A DNA stretch of 64,000 nt, from contig NZ_JBFNXJ010000001.1 of NCBI RefSeq assembly GCF_040812015.1, positions 372,001-436,000 on the forward strand, written 5' to 3'. The notes under the pieces are model-generated. The model was given only the letters and a program-made list of their open reading frames with translations, was not told where the DNA came from and did no database searches. Origin of the DNA: Chitinivorax sp. PXF-14. GTDB lineage: Bacteria > Pseudomonadota > Gammaproteobacteria > Burkholderiales > SCOH01. The translations under genes were made by a program, and so were the position numbers. Positions 17,468 through 27,493 of this stretch are shown here, in pieces. How positions within the stretch are numbered: the first letter of the stretch is position 1; every line of letters starts with the position of its first letter.

Positions 17468-18022
17468 TTAGTTGGCGGTCGCAGCCTTCTTCGTGGCGGT
17501 CTTGACTGCATCGGCAGTCGCAGTCGTTGCGGCCTTGACCGATGCATCGGCAAAGTCGGCAACTTGCTTGGCAGCCTTGGTCAGGCTGTCGACAGCAGCG
17601 GCAGTTGCAGCAACCGAAGACTTGACGGCGGCAACGGCAACATCGGTGCCAGCCGGAGCGGACTTGGCCGCCTTGTCCAGTGCGCTGACCAGTGTCTTGT
17701 TGAAGCCGGATACGCGCTCTTCGAACAGGCCCGACAGCTCGGCTTGAACTTGCGAAGTGGCTTCGTAAACGGTGCGGCCGTAGGCGGTAGCGGATTCGGT
17801 AGCGGCTTCAGCCAGCTTGTTGCGCAGGGTGATGGCTTCTTGCAGATCCTTCACCGAGGACAGGGCCTTGGCGCTGTCTGCGCTTTGCTCGAGGGCTTGC
17901 TTGGCTGCATCGAGATTGATCTTGAACAGACGCTCGGCGCTGCCCAGGGAAATTTGTGCCAGACGCAGAACGGTTTCCACGTTGGAGGTTGCCAGTTCGG
18001 TCAGTTGCTCTTGGTAGGACAT
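17468..18022 (-). CDS. phaP: Phasin (PHA granule coat protein)
   Basis: A 184-residue, Ala-rich, almost fully helical protein without signal peptide. It matches the betaproteobacterial phasin family: [38 protein letters not shown] at the N-terminus, and [25 protein letters not shown] in the middle. The C-terminus is an Ala/Lys/Thr low-complexity helix. Phasins coat PHA granules and set their number and size. AAGGAG lies ten bases before the ATG, suiting an abundant protein. It is divergent from phaR, with a perfect palindrome in the shared upstream region that suggests PhaR control, and it ends in a strong terminator. Confidence 0.95.
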   Translation of the reverse strand: MSYQEQLTELATSNVETVLRLAQISLGSAERLFKINLDAAKQALEQSADSAKALSSVKDLQEAITLRNKLAEAATESATAYGRTVYEATSQVQAELSGLFEERVSGFNKTLVSALDKAAKSAPAGTDVAVAAVKSSVAATAAAVDSLTKAAKQVADFADASVKAATTATADAVKTATKKAATAN

Positions 18023-18156
18023 GTATTCAACTCCTTCGACAAGTTAGTTATCTAGTGCACGACAAGCGTCTCTTGTGGCGTGCAATTCATGAGGGCTGGC
18101 GTGGCATCGGCTGGTCGGCTCGATGACGTTTGTTTAGCCGCCCTCTTTCTTATTTC

Positions 18157-18171
18157 TTGTGCTTTGCACAA
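18157..18171. promoter_or_regulatory. Putative PhaR operator TTGTGC-TTT-GCACAA
   Basis: A perfect inverted repeat with 6-bp arms, followed by AATG, lies 135 bases upstream of phaP. It shares TTGTGC-NNN-GCACAAAATG with 3475-3492. GCACAAAAT resembles the GCA-rich sites reported for Cupriavidus PhaR, as I recall them. Binding is inferred from location next to phaR. Confidence 0.5.
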
Positions 18172-18217
18172 AATGTGAGACGATGCTACTGCCGGGTTTA
18201 GAGCCTGTCAACTAAAT

Positions 18218-18234
18218 TTGTTGCGGCGCATCAA
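18218..18234. promoter_or_regulatory. Second near-palindrome upstream of phaR
   Basis: TTGTTGCG-G-CGCATCAA pairs at seven of eight positions per arm. It lies about 40 bases before the phaR extended -10 and could serve autoregulation. Confidence 0.35.
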
Positions 18235-18270
18235 GAATGGAATGCAGTCCATGCCGCAGTGCGGTTGAAC

Positions 18271-18279
18271 TGTTATAAT
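18271..18279 (+). promoter_or_regulatory. Extended -10 promoter of phaR
   Basis: TGTTATAAT is a perfect extended -10 element (TGnTATAAT). No good -35 is visible at the usual distance, which extended -10 promoters tolerate. The leader to the phaR start would be about 100 bases. Confidence 0.6.
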
Positions 18280-18386
18280 GTCCTATTAATCAACGAATTG
18301 TAATGTTTGCCGACGGACCATCTCCGGTATGCGGTAAACTAAATATGTTTTCTTCTGCAGAGACAATTAAAACGATGGAGAGGGTT

Positions 18387-18980
18387 ATGAGCGAAGAAAA
18401 AAGGGTGATCAAGAAATATCCGAATCGCCGACTATACGACACGGCGACCAGCTGCTATATCACCCTTGAAGATGTCAAGAAGCTGGTGCTCGACCATGTC
18501 ACGATCCAGATTGTCGACGCCAAGACGCACGAGGACATTACCCGCAGCGTACTGCTGCAGATCATCCTCGAAGAAGAGTCCGGCGGCGTACCGATGTTCA
18601 CCTATGATGTGCTGACGCAGATCATCCGTTTCTACGGCCATGCGATGCAGGGCCTGATGGGCAACTATCTGGAAAAGAATCTGCAGATCTTCACGCAGAT
18701 GCAGGAGCGCCTGCAGGAGCAGACCAAGGCGGTCTACGGCGACAATCCCATCCTCAACAACAATATGTGGGGGGATTTCCTCAAGTTCCAGGCGCCGGCC
18801 ATGCAGGGCATGCTGACGAGTTACCTCGAGCAGTCCACCAATATGTTCGTCGACATGCAGCAGCAATTGCAGGATCGCGCGCGTAACCTGTTCAGCGGCT
18901 TTGGTTTTCCGGGTTATCCGACCGCCGACGAGGACAAGGCCCAGCCGCCGTCCGAGCCGCCGAAAAAGACTGGCGGCTAA
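18387..18980 (+). CDS. phaR: Polyhydroxyalkanoate synthesis repressor PhaR
   Basis: PhaR binds both PHA polymer and DNA and releases phasin transcription when granules form. The N-terminal DNA-binding domain RVIKKYPNRRLYDTATSCYITLEDVKKLV covers about residues 5-60. Two related helical repeats follow: AMQGLMGNYLEKNLQIFTQMQERLQEQ and AMQGMLTSYLEQSTNMFVDMQQQLQDR. The C-terminus is Pro-rich. ATG 18387 has GGAGAGGG a few bases upstream; an earlier in-frame ATG at 18303 lies near the promoter and is unlikely. At 197 residues it is normal length. It diverges from phaP, its expected target. Confidence 0.95.
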   Translation: MSEEKRVIKKYPNRRLYDTATSCYITLEDVKKLVLDHVTIQIVDAKTHEDITRSVLLQIILEEESGGVPMFTYDVLTQIIRFYGHAMQGLMGNYLEKNLQIFTQMQERLQEQTKAVYGDNPILNNNMWGDFLKFQAPAMQGMLTSYLEQSTNMFVDMQQQLQDRARNLFSGFGFPGYPTADEDKAQPPSEPPKKTGG

Positions 18981-19168
18981 GCCGCTGTTTACGGTAACAT
19001 TCTGTTTTTAAACGGCCTCCGGTGCGTCGACCCGGGGGCCGATTTTCGTTTGGCTCGTTCGTTCGGGTACCGCACCCGGCAAAACATCGCGGGGCAGGGT
19101 GTCGCTCCCATGCCTCGATACCTTCCGCGTCGTGGACTGACGGCGGAATGTCGTAACAAGGAAGATTC

Positions 19169-20491
19169 ATGACCCAAGCAACACCCAAGGTTGGCTTCGT
19201 AAGCCTAGGCTGCCCCAAGGCCCTCGTCGATTCCGAGCAAATCCTCACGCAACTGCGCGCCGAGGGCTATCTGATCTCGAACAGCTATGACGACGCCGAT
19301 CTGGTCGTGGTCAACACCTGCGGCTTCATCGATTCCGCCGTGCAGGAATCGCTTGATGCGATCGGCGAGGCCTTGGCCGAGAACGGCAAGGTGGTGGTGA
19401 CCGGCTGCCTGGGGGCCAAGGGCGATGTGGTGCAGCAAACCCATCCGAAGGTGCTGGCCGTCACCGGCCCGCATGCCACGGCCGAGGTGATGGGTGTGGT
19501 GCACGAGCACCTGCCCAAGCCGCACGATCCGTTTACTGACCTGATCCCGCCGCAGGGCGTCAAGCTCACGCCGCAGCACTATGCCTACCTGAAGATATCG
19601 GAAGGCTGCAACCATCGCTGCACCTTCTGCATCATCCCGTCGATGCGCGGCGATCTGGTCAGCCGGCCGGTGCACGAAGTGCTGCGCGAGGCCGAGAACC
19701 TCGCCAAGGCCGGCGTGAAGGAGCTGCTGGTGATCTCGCAGGACACCTCGGCCTATGGCGTCGACGTCAAGTACAAGACCGGCTTCCATAACGGACGCCC
19801 GGTCAAGACGCGCATGACTGAGCTGTGCCAGGCGCTCGGCGAGATGGGCATCTGGGTGCGCCTGCACTATGTCTACCCGTATCCGCACGTCGACGAGATC
19901 ATTCCGCTGATGGCCGCGGGCAAGGTGCTGCCTTACCTCGATATCCCGTTCCAGCACGCGTCCAAGCGCATCCTCAAGGCGATGAAGCGCCCCGCCAACG
20001 CCGATAATGTGCTCGAGCGCATCAAGGCCTGGCGCGAGATCTGCCCGGACCTGACGATCCGTTCGACCTTCATCGTCGGCTTCCCCGGCGAAACCGAAGC
20101 GGATTTCCAGGAACTGCTGGCTTTTCTTGAAGAGGCGCAACTCGATCGCGTCGGCTGTTTCACCTACTCGCCGGTTGACGGCGCCACGGCCAACGATCTG
20201 CCCGACCACGTGCCGGAAGACGTGGCTGAAGAACGCAAGGCACGTTTCATGGAGCTGCAGGCCCGCATCAGTGCCGAGCGCCTCGCGCGCAAGGTGGGGC
20301 GGACGCTGTCGGTGATCATCGACGAAGTGGACGAAGAGGGCGCCGTGGGCCGTACTCAGGCCGATGCGCCGGAGATCGATGGCCTGATCTACCTCAACGA
20401 TCCGGAGATCGATGTCGAGGTGGGCGACATTGTGCAGGTCATCGTTACTCACGCCGATGAACACGATCTGTGGGGCGACCTGGTGGCATAG
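19169..20491 (+). CDS. rimO: Ribosomal protein uS12 methylthiotransferase RimO
   Basis: A radical-SAM enzyme that methylthiolates the conserved aspartate of ribosomal protein S12. The N-terminal MTTase domain has its three cluster cysteines in SLGCPK, NTCGF and VTGCLG. The radical-SAM motif CNHRCTFC gives C147, C151 and C154. A C-terminal TRAM domain runs from about residue 370. The residues [12 protein letters not shown] separate RimO from MiaB. At 440 residues it is full length. It lies alone between phaR and the convergent nth, with a strong shared terminator after it. Confidence 0.96.
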   Translation: MTQATPKVGFVSLGCPKALVDSEQILTQLRAEGYLISNSYDDADLVVVNTCGFIDSAVQESLDAIGEALAENGKVVVTGCLGAKGDVVQQTHPKVLAVTGPHATAEVMGVVHEHLPKPHDPFTDLIPPQGVKLTPQHYAYLKISEGCNHRCTFCIIPSMRGDLVSRPVHEVLREAENLAKAGVKELLVISQDTSAYGVDVKYKTGFHNGRPVKTRMTELCQALGEMGIWVRLHYVYPYPHVDEIIPLMAAGKVLPYLDIPFQHASKRILKAMKRPANADNVLERIKAWREICPDLTIRSTFIVGFPGETEADFQELLAFLEEAQLDRVGCFTYSPVDGATANDLPDHVPEDVAEERKARFMELQARISAERLARKVGRTLSVIIDEVDEEGAVGRTQADAPEIDGLIYLNDPEIDVEVGDIVQVIVTHADEHDLWGDLVA

Positions 20492-20517
20492 TCCGCCGGT
20501 GCGCTGGTGGTGGTTCA

Positions 20518-20558
20518 AACAACAAGGCCGACGATTGATCGTCGGCCTTGTTGTTTTT
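20518..20558. terminator. Bidirectional terminator between rimO and nth
   Basis: A very long perfect stem (18 bp, 20518-20535 with 20538-20555) begins AACAAGGCCGACGAT and ends in T-runs on the plus strand. It serves rimO, and its AAC/GTT-rich base probably also stops nth transcripts. Confidence 0.85.
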
Positions 20559-20570
20559 GCCCGGCTCGCG

Positions 20571-21215
20571 TCAGCCAGGCACCGGCACGGTCTTGTCCTT
20601 GAATTCGCACAGGTCGACGATCACGCAGCGCCAGCATTCCGGCTTGCGTGCCTTGCATACGTAGCGGCCATGCAGGATCAGCCAGTGGTGCGCATCCTGC
20701 TTGAATTCGGCGGGCACGACCTTGAGCAGCTTCTGCTCGACTTCATCGACGTTCTTGCCCGGCGCGAGCCCAATGCGGTTCGAGATGCGGAAGATATGCG
20801 TGTCGACGGCGATCGTCGGTTCGCCGAAGGCGGTATTGAGCACCACGTTGGCGGTCTTGCGGCCCACGCCGGGCAAGGCTTCCAGCGCTTCGCGCGTGCG
20901 CGGCACCTCGCCGTCGTGTTGCTCGATCAGGATGCGGCAGGTGGCGAGCAGGTTCTTGGCCTTGCTGCGGTACAGGCCGATGCTGTTGATGTAGCTCTCG
21001 AGTGCTTCCTGGCCCAGTGCGAGGATTTTCGCCGGGGTATTGGCGACCGGGTAGAGCCGGCGCGTGGCCTTGTTCACGCCGACGTCGGTGGCCTGCGCCG
21101 ACAGCAGCACGGCGGTCAGCAGCTCGAACGGCGTGGTGTATTCGAGCTCGGTCGTCGGGTGTGGATTGTTGTCGCGCAGGCGTTCGAAGATCTGGCGGCG
21201 TTTGACGGCGTTCAT
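20571..21215 (-). CDS. nth: Endonuclease III (DNA glycosylase/AP lyase)
   Basis: Removes oxidised pyrimidines and cleaves abasic sites in base excision repair. The helix-hairpin-helix [14 protein letters not shown] carries catalytic Lys120, and Asp138 follows in VDTHIFR, both at the E. coli positions. The C-terminal [4Fe-4S] cluster ligands are C187, C194, C197 and C203 with C-x6-C-x2-C-x5-C spacing. At 214 residues it is full length. Its ATG overlaps the stop of the upstream rnfB by four bases (ATGA), so the two are translationally coupled. Confidence 0.97.
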   Translation of the reverse strand: MNAVKRRQIFERLRDNNPHPTTELEYTTPFELLTAVLLSAQATDVGVNKATRRLYPVANTPAKILALGQEALESYINSIGLYRSKAKNLLATCRILIEQHDGEVPRTREALEALPGVGRKTANVVLNTAFGEPTIAVDTHIFRISNRIGLAPGKNVDEVEQKLLKVVPAEFKQDAHHWLILHGRYVCKARKPECWRCVIVDLCEFKDKTVPVPG

Positions 21216-21925
21216 GAGGATTTGAGGTCTGGCGGTTGAGGGGGGGGGGTGTCGGCTGCTGCGCGTCGGGCGGCGGCACGCGCCATTGCTGCCTTGATGA
21301 TCGCCTGCTTGTCCAGTTGTGCCTGTGCGGCCACGGGGTCGCTGGCGGCGCGCAATGCCGCCTCGGCTGCGGCCTGGCGTGCCTGTGCTGCCTTGGCAGT
21401 CAGCCGTGTGGCGCGCTCCTGTTTGTCCCGCGCGAGGCGGAACTGGCGAAATTCATGGCGCGCACGTGCCTTGTCGCGTGCCTGCTGCCGGGCCGGCTCG
21501 GCTAGCTCCGGCACGGTGTGCATGCTGATGCAGTCGACCGGGCAGGGGGCAATGCAGAGTTCGCAGCCGGTGCATTCCGCGGCAATCACGGTATGCATGA
21601 GCTTGGCGGCACCGACGATGGCATCCACCGGGCAGGCCTGGATGCACAGCGTGCAGCCGATGCAGACCGCCTCGTCGATCAGCGCGACAGCCCTGGGTTT
21701 CTCGATGCCATGGGCTGGATTGAGCGGCTGGTAAGGGCGGCCGGTCAGCGCGGCCAGTGCGCGAATGCCCGCATCACCGCCGGGCGGGCATTGGTTGATG
21801 TTAGCTTCACCCGAGGCGATCGCCTGGGCATAGGGCTTGCAGCCCGCGTACTGGCACTGGCGACATTGCGTCTGGGGCAGCAGGGCGTCGATCTGTTGGA
21901 CAAGCAGGTGGATATCGGCAGGCAT
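21212..21925 (-). CDS. rnfB: Orphan RnfB-type ferredoxin
   Basis: A soluble iron-sulfur protein of the RnfB/RsxB family without the usual N-terminal membrane helix. Cluster ligands: C21, C24, C29 and C46 form the RnfB-specific motif; two ferredoxin clusters follow with C88, C91, C94, C98 and C118, C121, C124, C128. A long Ala/Arg-rich charged helix fills residues 145-225. No other rnf/rsx subunit is nearby; the orphan form next to nth is a betaproteobacterial arrangement, and its electron partner is unknown. The gene ends with a run of ten C (21240-21249) in the PPP codons, then couples to nth by ATGA overlap. Confidence 0.88.
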   Translation of the reverse strand: MPADIHLLVQQIDALLPQTQCRQCQYAGCKPYAQAIASGEANINQCPPGGDAGIRALAALTGRPYQPLNPAHGIEKPRAVALIDEAVCIGCTLCIQACPVDAIVGAAKLMHTVIAAECTGCELCIAPCPVDCISMHTVPELAEPARQQARDKARARHEFRQFRLARDKQERATRLTAKAAQARQAAAEAALRAASDPVAAQAQLDKQAIIKAAMARAAARRAAADTPPPQPPDLKSS

Positions 21926-22039
21926 GAGGGATTAAGAAGGCTGGCAATGCAGGTGCTGGCAATTGAGCCGAATTATCCCCTCTTCGCATCGGCAGAGACA
22001 ATAGCGCGCCCGCCGGCATGGTGCGCCGCGGCTAGCTGC

Positions 22040-22810
22040 TTATTGTGCGACGACGAACAGGTAGTCGGGCTCGCCTAGCGGATAGCTGCCCGCAATTTCC
22101 TGCCAGTGGCCGCTGGCGATGTCGGCCTGCAGGCGCGAGAGCCCGGTTTCCAGTTCCGTCGCCTCGATGTCATGGCAGAACGTGCCGATGGCGCTACGGA
22201 AGGCTTGGTCGAGGTAGCGCGCAGGGGTGTACTTGGCGCTGTAGAGAAAGCCATCGGTGTGAACGGGTTCTTCACCCGGATGAGGGACAGACCATGGATG
22301 AAAGTGGACCTCCGCAAAGCCGGCCTGGATCAGGTCGCGGCGCAGCTGATCCCGTGACGGAAATTTCAGCGCCGAGCGTGCAATGGCCGTGGGGAAGTAG
22401 GCGTTGAGCCAGTAGTAGGCGAAATACTCGCGACAATTGGTGAATTCGATGAAGCGTCCGCGCGTCACGCGGCGGATGTCGCGGTAGGCGTCGAGCCTGG
22501 GTTGCCAGTAGTGGCTCGACAGGGTGCTGATGGTGACGTCGAGCGCCAGGTCGGCGAACGGGAGCATGGTTGCGTCGCCTTGCAGCCAGGTGAGCTTGGG
22601 GTGCTTGGCCCGTGCCTGCGCCAGCATGGCGGGCGAGCGGTCGAGGCCGATGATGTCGAGCCCGCGCTGGGCCAGTGCTGCCGTGTAGTTGCCGGTGCCG
22701 CAGCCGATATCGAGCACGCGCGGTAGCTGGTCCGGGCGCCGCCCGATCAGTTTCAGCAGCGGTAGCAGCACCGCTGGCGAAGCATGTCGAGTGGCGTCGT
22801 AATCGGACAT
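22040..22810 (-). CDS. Class I SAM-dependent methyltransferase
   Basis: A 256-residue methyltransferase. Motif I VLDIGCGTGNYTAALAQRG lies near residues 32-50, followed by IIGLDRSPAMLAQARAKHP and GDATMLPFADLALDVTISTLSSHYW, an Ubi/Coq5-like arrangement (Methyltransf_11 type). The C-terminal 110 residues are specific and not recognised. The substrate is unknown. It begins 17 bases after the pyrD stop on the same strand, so it is probably co-transcribed with pyrD. The 114 bases after it hold no clear feature. Confidence 0.82.
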   Translation of the reverse strand: MSDYDATRHASPAVLLPLLKLIGRRPDQLPRVLDIGCGTGNYTAALAQRGLDIIGLDRSPAMLAQARAKHPKLTWLQGDATMLPFADLALDVTISTLSSHYWQPRLDAYRDIRRVTRGRFIEFTNCREYFAYYWLNAYFPTAIARSALKFPSRDQLRRDLIQAGFAEVHFHPWSVPHPGEEPVHTDGFLYSAKYTPARYLDQAFRSAIGTFCHDIEATELETGLSRLQADIASGHWQEIAGSYPLGEPDYLFVVAQ

Positions 22811-22827
22811 GGCCTGCTATCGGCGCA

Positions 22828-23850
22828 TCAGGCGATGGCGCGCACGCATTCGCCGACCAGTTCCGGCCCGCGATAGATGAGCCCGCTGTAGAGCTGCACC
22901 AGGCTCGCGCCGGCACGCATCTTTTCCTGCGCGTGCGAGCCTTCGAGTATGCCGCCGACGCCGATGATCGGCAGGGCGCCATCGAGGCGACTCGCCAGCT
23001 CGCGGATCACATGGGTGGACTTGGTGCGCACGGGGGCGCCCGACAGCCCGCCCTGCTCGTTGCCGTGCGGCAGGTTTTCCACCCCGGTCCGGGCCAGCGT
23101 GGTGTTGGTGGCGATCACGCCATCGATCTTGTGCTCGACCAGCAGGTCCGCAATCGCGCCGATCTGCGCGGAATCGAGATCGGGTGCGATCTTGACGGTC
23201 AGCGGCACGTAGCGGCCGAACTGCTCGGCAAGCTTCAGCTGCTCCGCCTTCAGTTGTGCCAGCAGGCCGCCGAGCTCGTCGCTCTGCTGCAGCTGGCGCA
23301 GGTTCTTTGTATTCGGGCTGGAGATGTTGACGGTCACATAGGTGGCCAACTCATACACCTTTCGCAGGCAGATCAGATAGTCGTCGGCGGCGCGCTCGAT
23401 CGGCGTGTCGAAATTCTTGCCGATATTGATGCCGAGTACGCCCTTGTAGCTCGATTGCCTGACGTTCTGGATCAGCTTGTCGACACCATCGTTATTGAAG
23501 CCCATGCGGTTGATGATGCCTTCCGCCTGCGGCAGGCGGAACAGCCGTGGCTTTGGGTTACCCGGCTGCGGGCGCGGCGTGATCGTGCCGATTTCGATGT
23601 AGCCGAAGCCGAGATCGGCCAATGCATCGATGTGGTCGCCGTTCTTGTCCATGCCGGCGGCCAGGCCGACCGGATTGGGAAACTCGATGCCCATGACGCG
23701 GCGCGGCGCCGTCTCGACATGGCCGGCAAAGGCGCGGGCAAAGCCGCAGGAATGCAGGAAGTCGAGTGTGGACAGGGTAAGGCCGTGGGCCGTTTCCGCG
23801 TCGAGGGCGAACAGCAGCGGGCGAGTCAGGGCGTAGACGGTGGTCATCAT
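22828..23850 (-). CDS. pyrD: Dihydroorotate dehydrogenase (quinone), class 2
   Basis: Oxidises dihydroorotate to orotate with ubiquinone as acceptor, at the inner face of the membrane. The N-terminal helices ([30 protein letters not shown]) are the class 2 membrane-association region. The FMN-binding barrel follows with [27 protein letters not shown] and the catalytic serine in [20 protein letters not shown] and the IGVGGI phosphate site are present. At 340 residues it is normal. Two consecutive ATGs (23850, 23847) are possible starts. A TATAAT hexamer lies 33 bases upstream. Confidence 0.96.
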   Translation of the reverse strand: MMTTVYALTRPLLFALDAETAHGLTLSTLDFLHSCGFARAFAGHVETAPRRVMGIEFPNPVGLAAGMDKNGDHIDALADLGFGYIEIGTITPRPQPGNPKPRLFRLPQAEGIINRMGFNNDGVDKLIQNVRQSSYKGVLGINIGKNFDTPIERAADDYLICLRKVYELATYVTVNISSPNTKNLRQLQQSDELGGLLAQLKAEQLKLAEQFGRYVPLTVKIAPDLDSAQIGAIADLLVEHKIDGVIATNTTLARTGVENLPHGNEQGGLSGAPVRTKSTHVIRELASRLDGALPIIGVGGILEGSHAQEKMRAGASLVQLYSGLIYRGPELVGECVRAIA

Positions 23851-23882
23851 GCGTGTGCGGATATCTCTGGCAAAACCCGTGA

Positions 23883-23888
23883 ATTATA
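23883..23888 (-). promoter_or_regulatory. -10 hexamer before pyrD
   Basis: TATAAT on the minus strand, 33 bases before the pyrD start. The sequence at the -35 position is GC-rich and matches poorly, so only the -10 is convincing. Confidence 0.4.
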
Positions 23889-23924
23889 CCGGATCGCGCC
23901 GATTGCCACGCCGCGCGAGACAAA

Positions 23925-24710
23925 CTATTTGCCGGCAGGGCCGGCCGGCGTGGTAGCCACGACCTGATTGACTTCCAGTTCGAGTGGGGTGAGCCGCCGC
24001 CAGACGCCACTGCGCAGCCCTTCGACGGGCTGGAAGTTAGTCTTGTAGGCCATCTTGCGGCAACGCTCGATCCAGTAGCCCAGGTAAACATAGGGGCGGT
24101 GCATCTTGCGCGCGAGGGCGATCTGCCACAGCACGTTGTAGACGCCATAGCTCGCCCGCTCGTCGTCTGGATCGAAGAAGGTGTAGACCGACGATAGGCC
24201 GTCATCGAGCTCGTCGATCAGGCTGACCATCTTGAGCTCGCCCTCAGCCGTGCGGAATTCGGCCAGCATGCTGGCGACGTGGCTTTTCAGGATGAAGCTG
24301 CGGTACTGCTCTCGGCTGTCTTCGTCCATGCCGCCGCCGGCGTGGCGGCTCTCCTGGTAGTGGCGATACAGCTGGTAGTGTTCCTCGCTGTAGGCGAGCT
24401 TGACGATGCGTGTCACCAGCCCTTGGTGGCGGCGCCAGACCTTGCGCTGCGTGCGGCTGGGGGTGAAGTCGAGCACTGGGATGCGCACCGGCACGCAAGC
24501 CTGGCAGCGGTCGCAGTGCGGGCGGTAGGTGAACAGCCCGCTGCGGCGAAAGCCCGCCCGCACCAGCTGACTATAGAGTTGCGGATCGATCAGGTCGCCG
24601 GGGATGGCGACCTGCGAGCGTGCCAGCTGATCCGGCAGATAGCTGCACGGGTAGGGCGCTGTCACATAGAACTGGATCAGTGACTGGCCATTTTCGCTGA
24701 GCTTACTCAT
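23925..24710 (-). CDS. bpt: Aspartate/glutamate leucyl-transferase Bpt
   Basis: Transfers leucine from Leu-tRNA to proteins with N-terminal Asp or Glu, marking them for ClpS/ClpAP. The N-terminal ATE domain has [16 protein letters not shown], and [25 protein letters not shown] with its Cys pair. The C-terminal GNAT-like domain has [25 protein letters not shown] and [20 protein letters not shown]. At 261 residues it fits Bpt rather than longer eukaryotic ATE1. Its start overlaps the aat stop by four bases, so the N-degron transferases form one operon. clpS and clpA are not in the window. Confidence 0.94.
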   Translation of the reverse strand: MSKLSENGQSLIQFYVTAPYPCSYLPDQLARSQVAIPGDLIDPQLYSQLVRAGFRRSGLFTYRPHCDRCQACVPVRIPVLDFTPSRTQRKVWRRHQGLVTRIVKLAYSEEHYQLYRHYQESRHAGGGMDEDSREQYRSFILKSHVASMLAEFRTAEGELKMVSLIDELDDGLSSVYTFFDPDDERASYGVYNVLWQIALARKMHRPYVYLGYWIERCRKMAYKTNFQPVEGLRSGVWRRLTPLELEVNQVVATTPAGPAGK

Positions 24711-25426
24711 CGGGTGGCCTTCTCGGGGATCAGGGTTGCACTGTCGTCGAAATGCCAGGGGCCGGGGCGGTGGCTGTCCCGGGTCAACAATTCCAGTCTA
24801 GCAGCGAAATCGCGCCGTGGAATTTCCCGCGCACCGAGGCTGGCGAGATGGCCTGTCTTCATCTGGCAGTCGATCAGGCCGAAGCCCCAGTGCTCGAGCT
24901 GTCTGACCAGGTGCACATAGGCGATCTTCGATGCATCGGTACGCCGCGAGAACATCGATTCGCCGTAGAACATCCTGCCGATTGCCACACCGTAGAGGCC
25001 GCCAGCCAGCTCGCCGTCCATCCAGCATTCGATCGAATGGGCGTAGCCGAGTTCATGCAGACGACAGTACGCGGCGACGATCTCTTCGACGATCCAGGTG
25101 CCGCCATCCGCGTCGCGTGGCGCTGCGCAGGCACGCATGACGGCTTCGAAGGCGGTATCCACGCGCATTTCATACGGTTTGTTGCGCAGTGTCTTGGCCA
25201 GCGAGCGGGTGACGCGCAATTCGGCAGGAAACTGGACCATGCGCGGGTCCGGGCTCCACCACAGGATCGGGTCACCCTGCGAAAACCAGGGGAAGATGCC
25301 GCGCCGGTAGGCGCAGAGCAGGCGCTCGGGCGACAGGTCGCCGCCCGCCGCCAGCAGGCCGTTGGGCGCAACGAGCGCGCGCTCGAGCGGTGGAAATACG
25401 TGGGATGCGCCAAGCCAGCTCAGCAT
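24707..25426 (-). CDS. aat: Leucyl/phenylalanyl-tRNA-protein transferase
   Basis: Adds Leu or Phe to proteins with N-terminal Arg or Lys, the other entry to the N-degron pathway. Family blocks are clear: [53 protein letters not shown] at the N-terminus, then the [19 protein letters not shown] catalytic region and [25 protein letters not shown] begin at ATG 25426 (239 residues). The only earlier start is a TTG at 25489, which would add 21 arginine-rich residues. aat-bpt are coupled by an ATGA overlap and follow fur on the same strand. Confidence 0.94.
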   Translation of the reverse strand: MLSWLGASHVFPPLERALVAPNGLLAAGGDLSPERLLCAYRRGIFPWFSQGDPILWWSPDPRMVQFPAELRVTRSLAKTLRNKPYEMRVDTAFEAVMRACAAPRDADGGTWIVEEIVAAYCRLHELGYAHSIECWMDGELAGGLYGVAIGRMFYGESMFSRRTDASKIAYVHLVRQLEHWGFGLIDCQMKTGHLASLGAREIPRRDFAARLELLTRDSHRPGPWHFDDSATLIPEKATR

Positions 25427-25499
25427 GCTGGCGATGAACCTTCGGCGACCGCGTGTGTCGGAATCGGCTGGTGCACGGTCTGGCCGCAATCAGCCGTGT

Positions 25500-25925
25500 T
25501 TACTTGGCCTTCTGGGGGGTGCAGTTTGCGCACAGGCCGTACAGGTACATCGAGTGGGATTCGATCGTGAAACCATGTCTGTCGGCAATGGCGTCCTGGC
25601 GTTTCTCGATTTCCGGATCGAAGAACTCCTCGACCTTGCCGCATTTCACGCATACCAAGTGGTCGTGATGGCCGCCCTGGTTGAGTTCGAACACGGCCTT
25701 GCCGGATTCGAAGTGATGGCGCACCAGCAGACCCGCCTGCTCGAACTGGGTCAGCACGCGGTAGACCGTGGCCAGGCCGATGTCGAGGTTCTCGGCCAGC
25801 AGCAGCCTGTAGACATCTTCTGCAGACATGTGACGTTGCCCTGCGGTCTCGAACAGATTGAGGATCTTCAGGCGCGGTGCGGTGGCCTTGAGGCCGATGT
25901 CTTTCAGGTCGCTGGCTTTGCTCAT
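25500..25925 (-). CDS. fur: Ferric uptake regulator Fur
   Basis: Fe(II)-dependent repressor of iron uptake genes. The 141 residues have the winged helix ([32 protein letters not shown], recognition helix [17 protein letters not shown]). The metal-binding region has [20 protein letters not shown]. Structural zinc pairs are C92-x2-C95 and C132-x2-C135. It is divergent from bamE over 113 bases, an arrangement typical of Betaproteobacteria. A TATACT hexamer on the minus strand in that region (around 25958) may be its -10. I did not see a clear Fur box. Confidence 0.96.
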   Translation of the reverse strand: MSKASDLKDIGLKATAPRLKILNLFETAGQRHMSAEDVYRLLLAENLDIGLATVYRVLTQFEQAGLLVRHHFESGKAVFELNQGGHHDHLVCVKCGKVEEFFDPEIEKRQDAIADRHGFTIESHSMYLYGLCANCTPQKAK

Positions 25926-26038
25926 GGTGATACAGGTCAGGGCTATTGATTTCGGTTATAGTATAGCGTTTGCGTGCCGTTGCAAAACCAGCGGCCTTCG
26001 CGACATCTCTCCAACTGCTACACAAGTTATTGTCCGCA

Positions 26039-26485
26039 ATGCGAAAAATTCTGATTGCCGCCACACTCGGGGGCGTCCTCTCCGCCTGCAGCGTGTTGAC
26101 CCCATACAAGCTCGATATTCAGCAGGGCAACTACATCACCGAGGACATGACCGCCAAACTCAAGGTTGGCATGACACGGAACCAGGTCCGCTATGTGCTG
26201 GGTACGCCGCTGCTGGTCGACCCGTTCCACGCCAATCGCTGGGACTACCTGTACCGTGAGGTCAAGGACGGCAAGCTGTCCGACAGCAAGAGCTTCGCCG
26301 TGTACTTCGAGGGCGACAAGGCGGTGAAATTCGAGGGAGAGACCTTCCCGCCGCAGAAGGGCTTCATTGCCGCGCCGGCGCCGAAGAGCGAGCGTGAGAA
26401 GACCCTTGAGCAAGCCAGCCAAGCCGCGTCGCGTAAGGCCCAGAGCGAGGGCGCCAAGGCGCCTGACGGCAGCAAGCCCCAGTAA
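26039..26485 (+). CDS. bamE: Outer membrane assembly lipoprotein BamE
   Basis: BamE (SmpA/OmlA) stabilises the BAM complex together with BamD. A lipoprotein signal peptide ends in VLSAC with Cys17 lipidated. The SmpA/OmlA domain follows: PYKLDIQQGNYITEDMTAKLKVGMTRNQVRYVLGTPLLVDPFHANRWDYLYREV, including the VGMTRNQVRYVLGTP signature. A Lys/Ala/Gln-rich tail of about 45 residues extends beyond the core. ATG 26039 is chosen because the signal peptide then has normal length. It is divergent from fur and followed by dapB after 46 bases, probably in the same transcript. Confidence 0.94.
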   Translation: MRKILIAATLGGVLSACSVLTPYKLDIQQGNYITEDMTAKLKVGMTRNQVRYVLGTPLLVDPFHANRWDYLYREVKDGKLSDSKSFAVYFEGDKAVKFEGETFPPQKGFIAAPAPKSEREKTLEQASQAASRKAQSEGAKAPDGSKPQ

Positions 26486-26492
26486 GCGCTGA

Positions 26493-27338
<846 letters not shown>

Positions 27339-27356
27339 GCGGCAGCGTGTCGATGC

Positions 27357-27390
27357 AAATGGCCAGCCCTTGGGCTGGCCATTTTCTTTT
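27357..27390 (+). terminator. Rho-independent terminator of dapB
   Basis: AAATGGCCAGCCC pairs with GGGCTGGCCATTT with almost no loop and is followed by TCTTTT. It separates bamE-dapB from gpx-ohrR. Confidence 0.85.
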
Positions 27391-27419
27391 GCGGCTTTAC
27401 TACATCATCCGGCCCATTA

Positions 27420-27443
27420 ATTTAAATTGTTAACAATTTAAAT
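27420..27443. promoter_or_regulatory. Perfect 24-bp palindrome, likely OhrR operator
   Basis: The left half is ATTTAAATTGTT and the right half is its exact reverse complement. It is a striking AT-rich island between the dapB terminator and gpx, 50 bases before the gpx start. MarR/OhrR operators are AT-rich palindromes with ACAATT/AATTGT cores, as here. The OhrR gene is second in the operon, so autoregulation of gpx-ohrR is the simple model. Confidence 0.65.
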
Positions 27444-27493
27444 GTTTGCTATTGTTGTCGCATCGAATGGATCGCTAACCCAAGGAGTCTGTC

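Larger units (their letters stand above)
18023..18386. other. phaP/phaR divergent intergenic region
   Basis: A 364-base stretch without a gene. It holds a perfect palindrome at 18157-18171, a second near-palindrome at 18218-18234 and an extended -10 element at 18271-18279. Nothing else was recognised. Confidence 0.7.

Noticed and set aside
25926-26038. Fur box between fur and bamE
   Set aside because: I could not find a convincing 19-bp Fur box; only AT-rich -10-like hexamers are visible.
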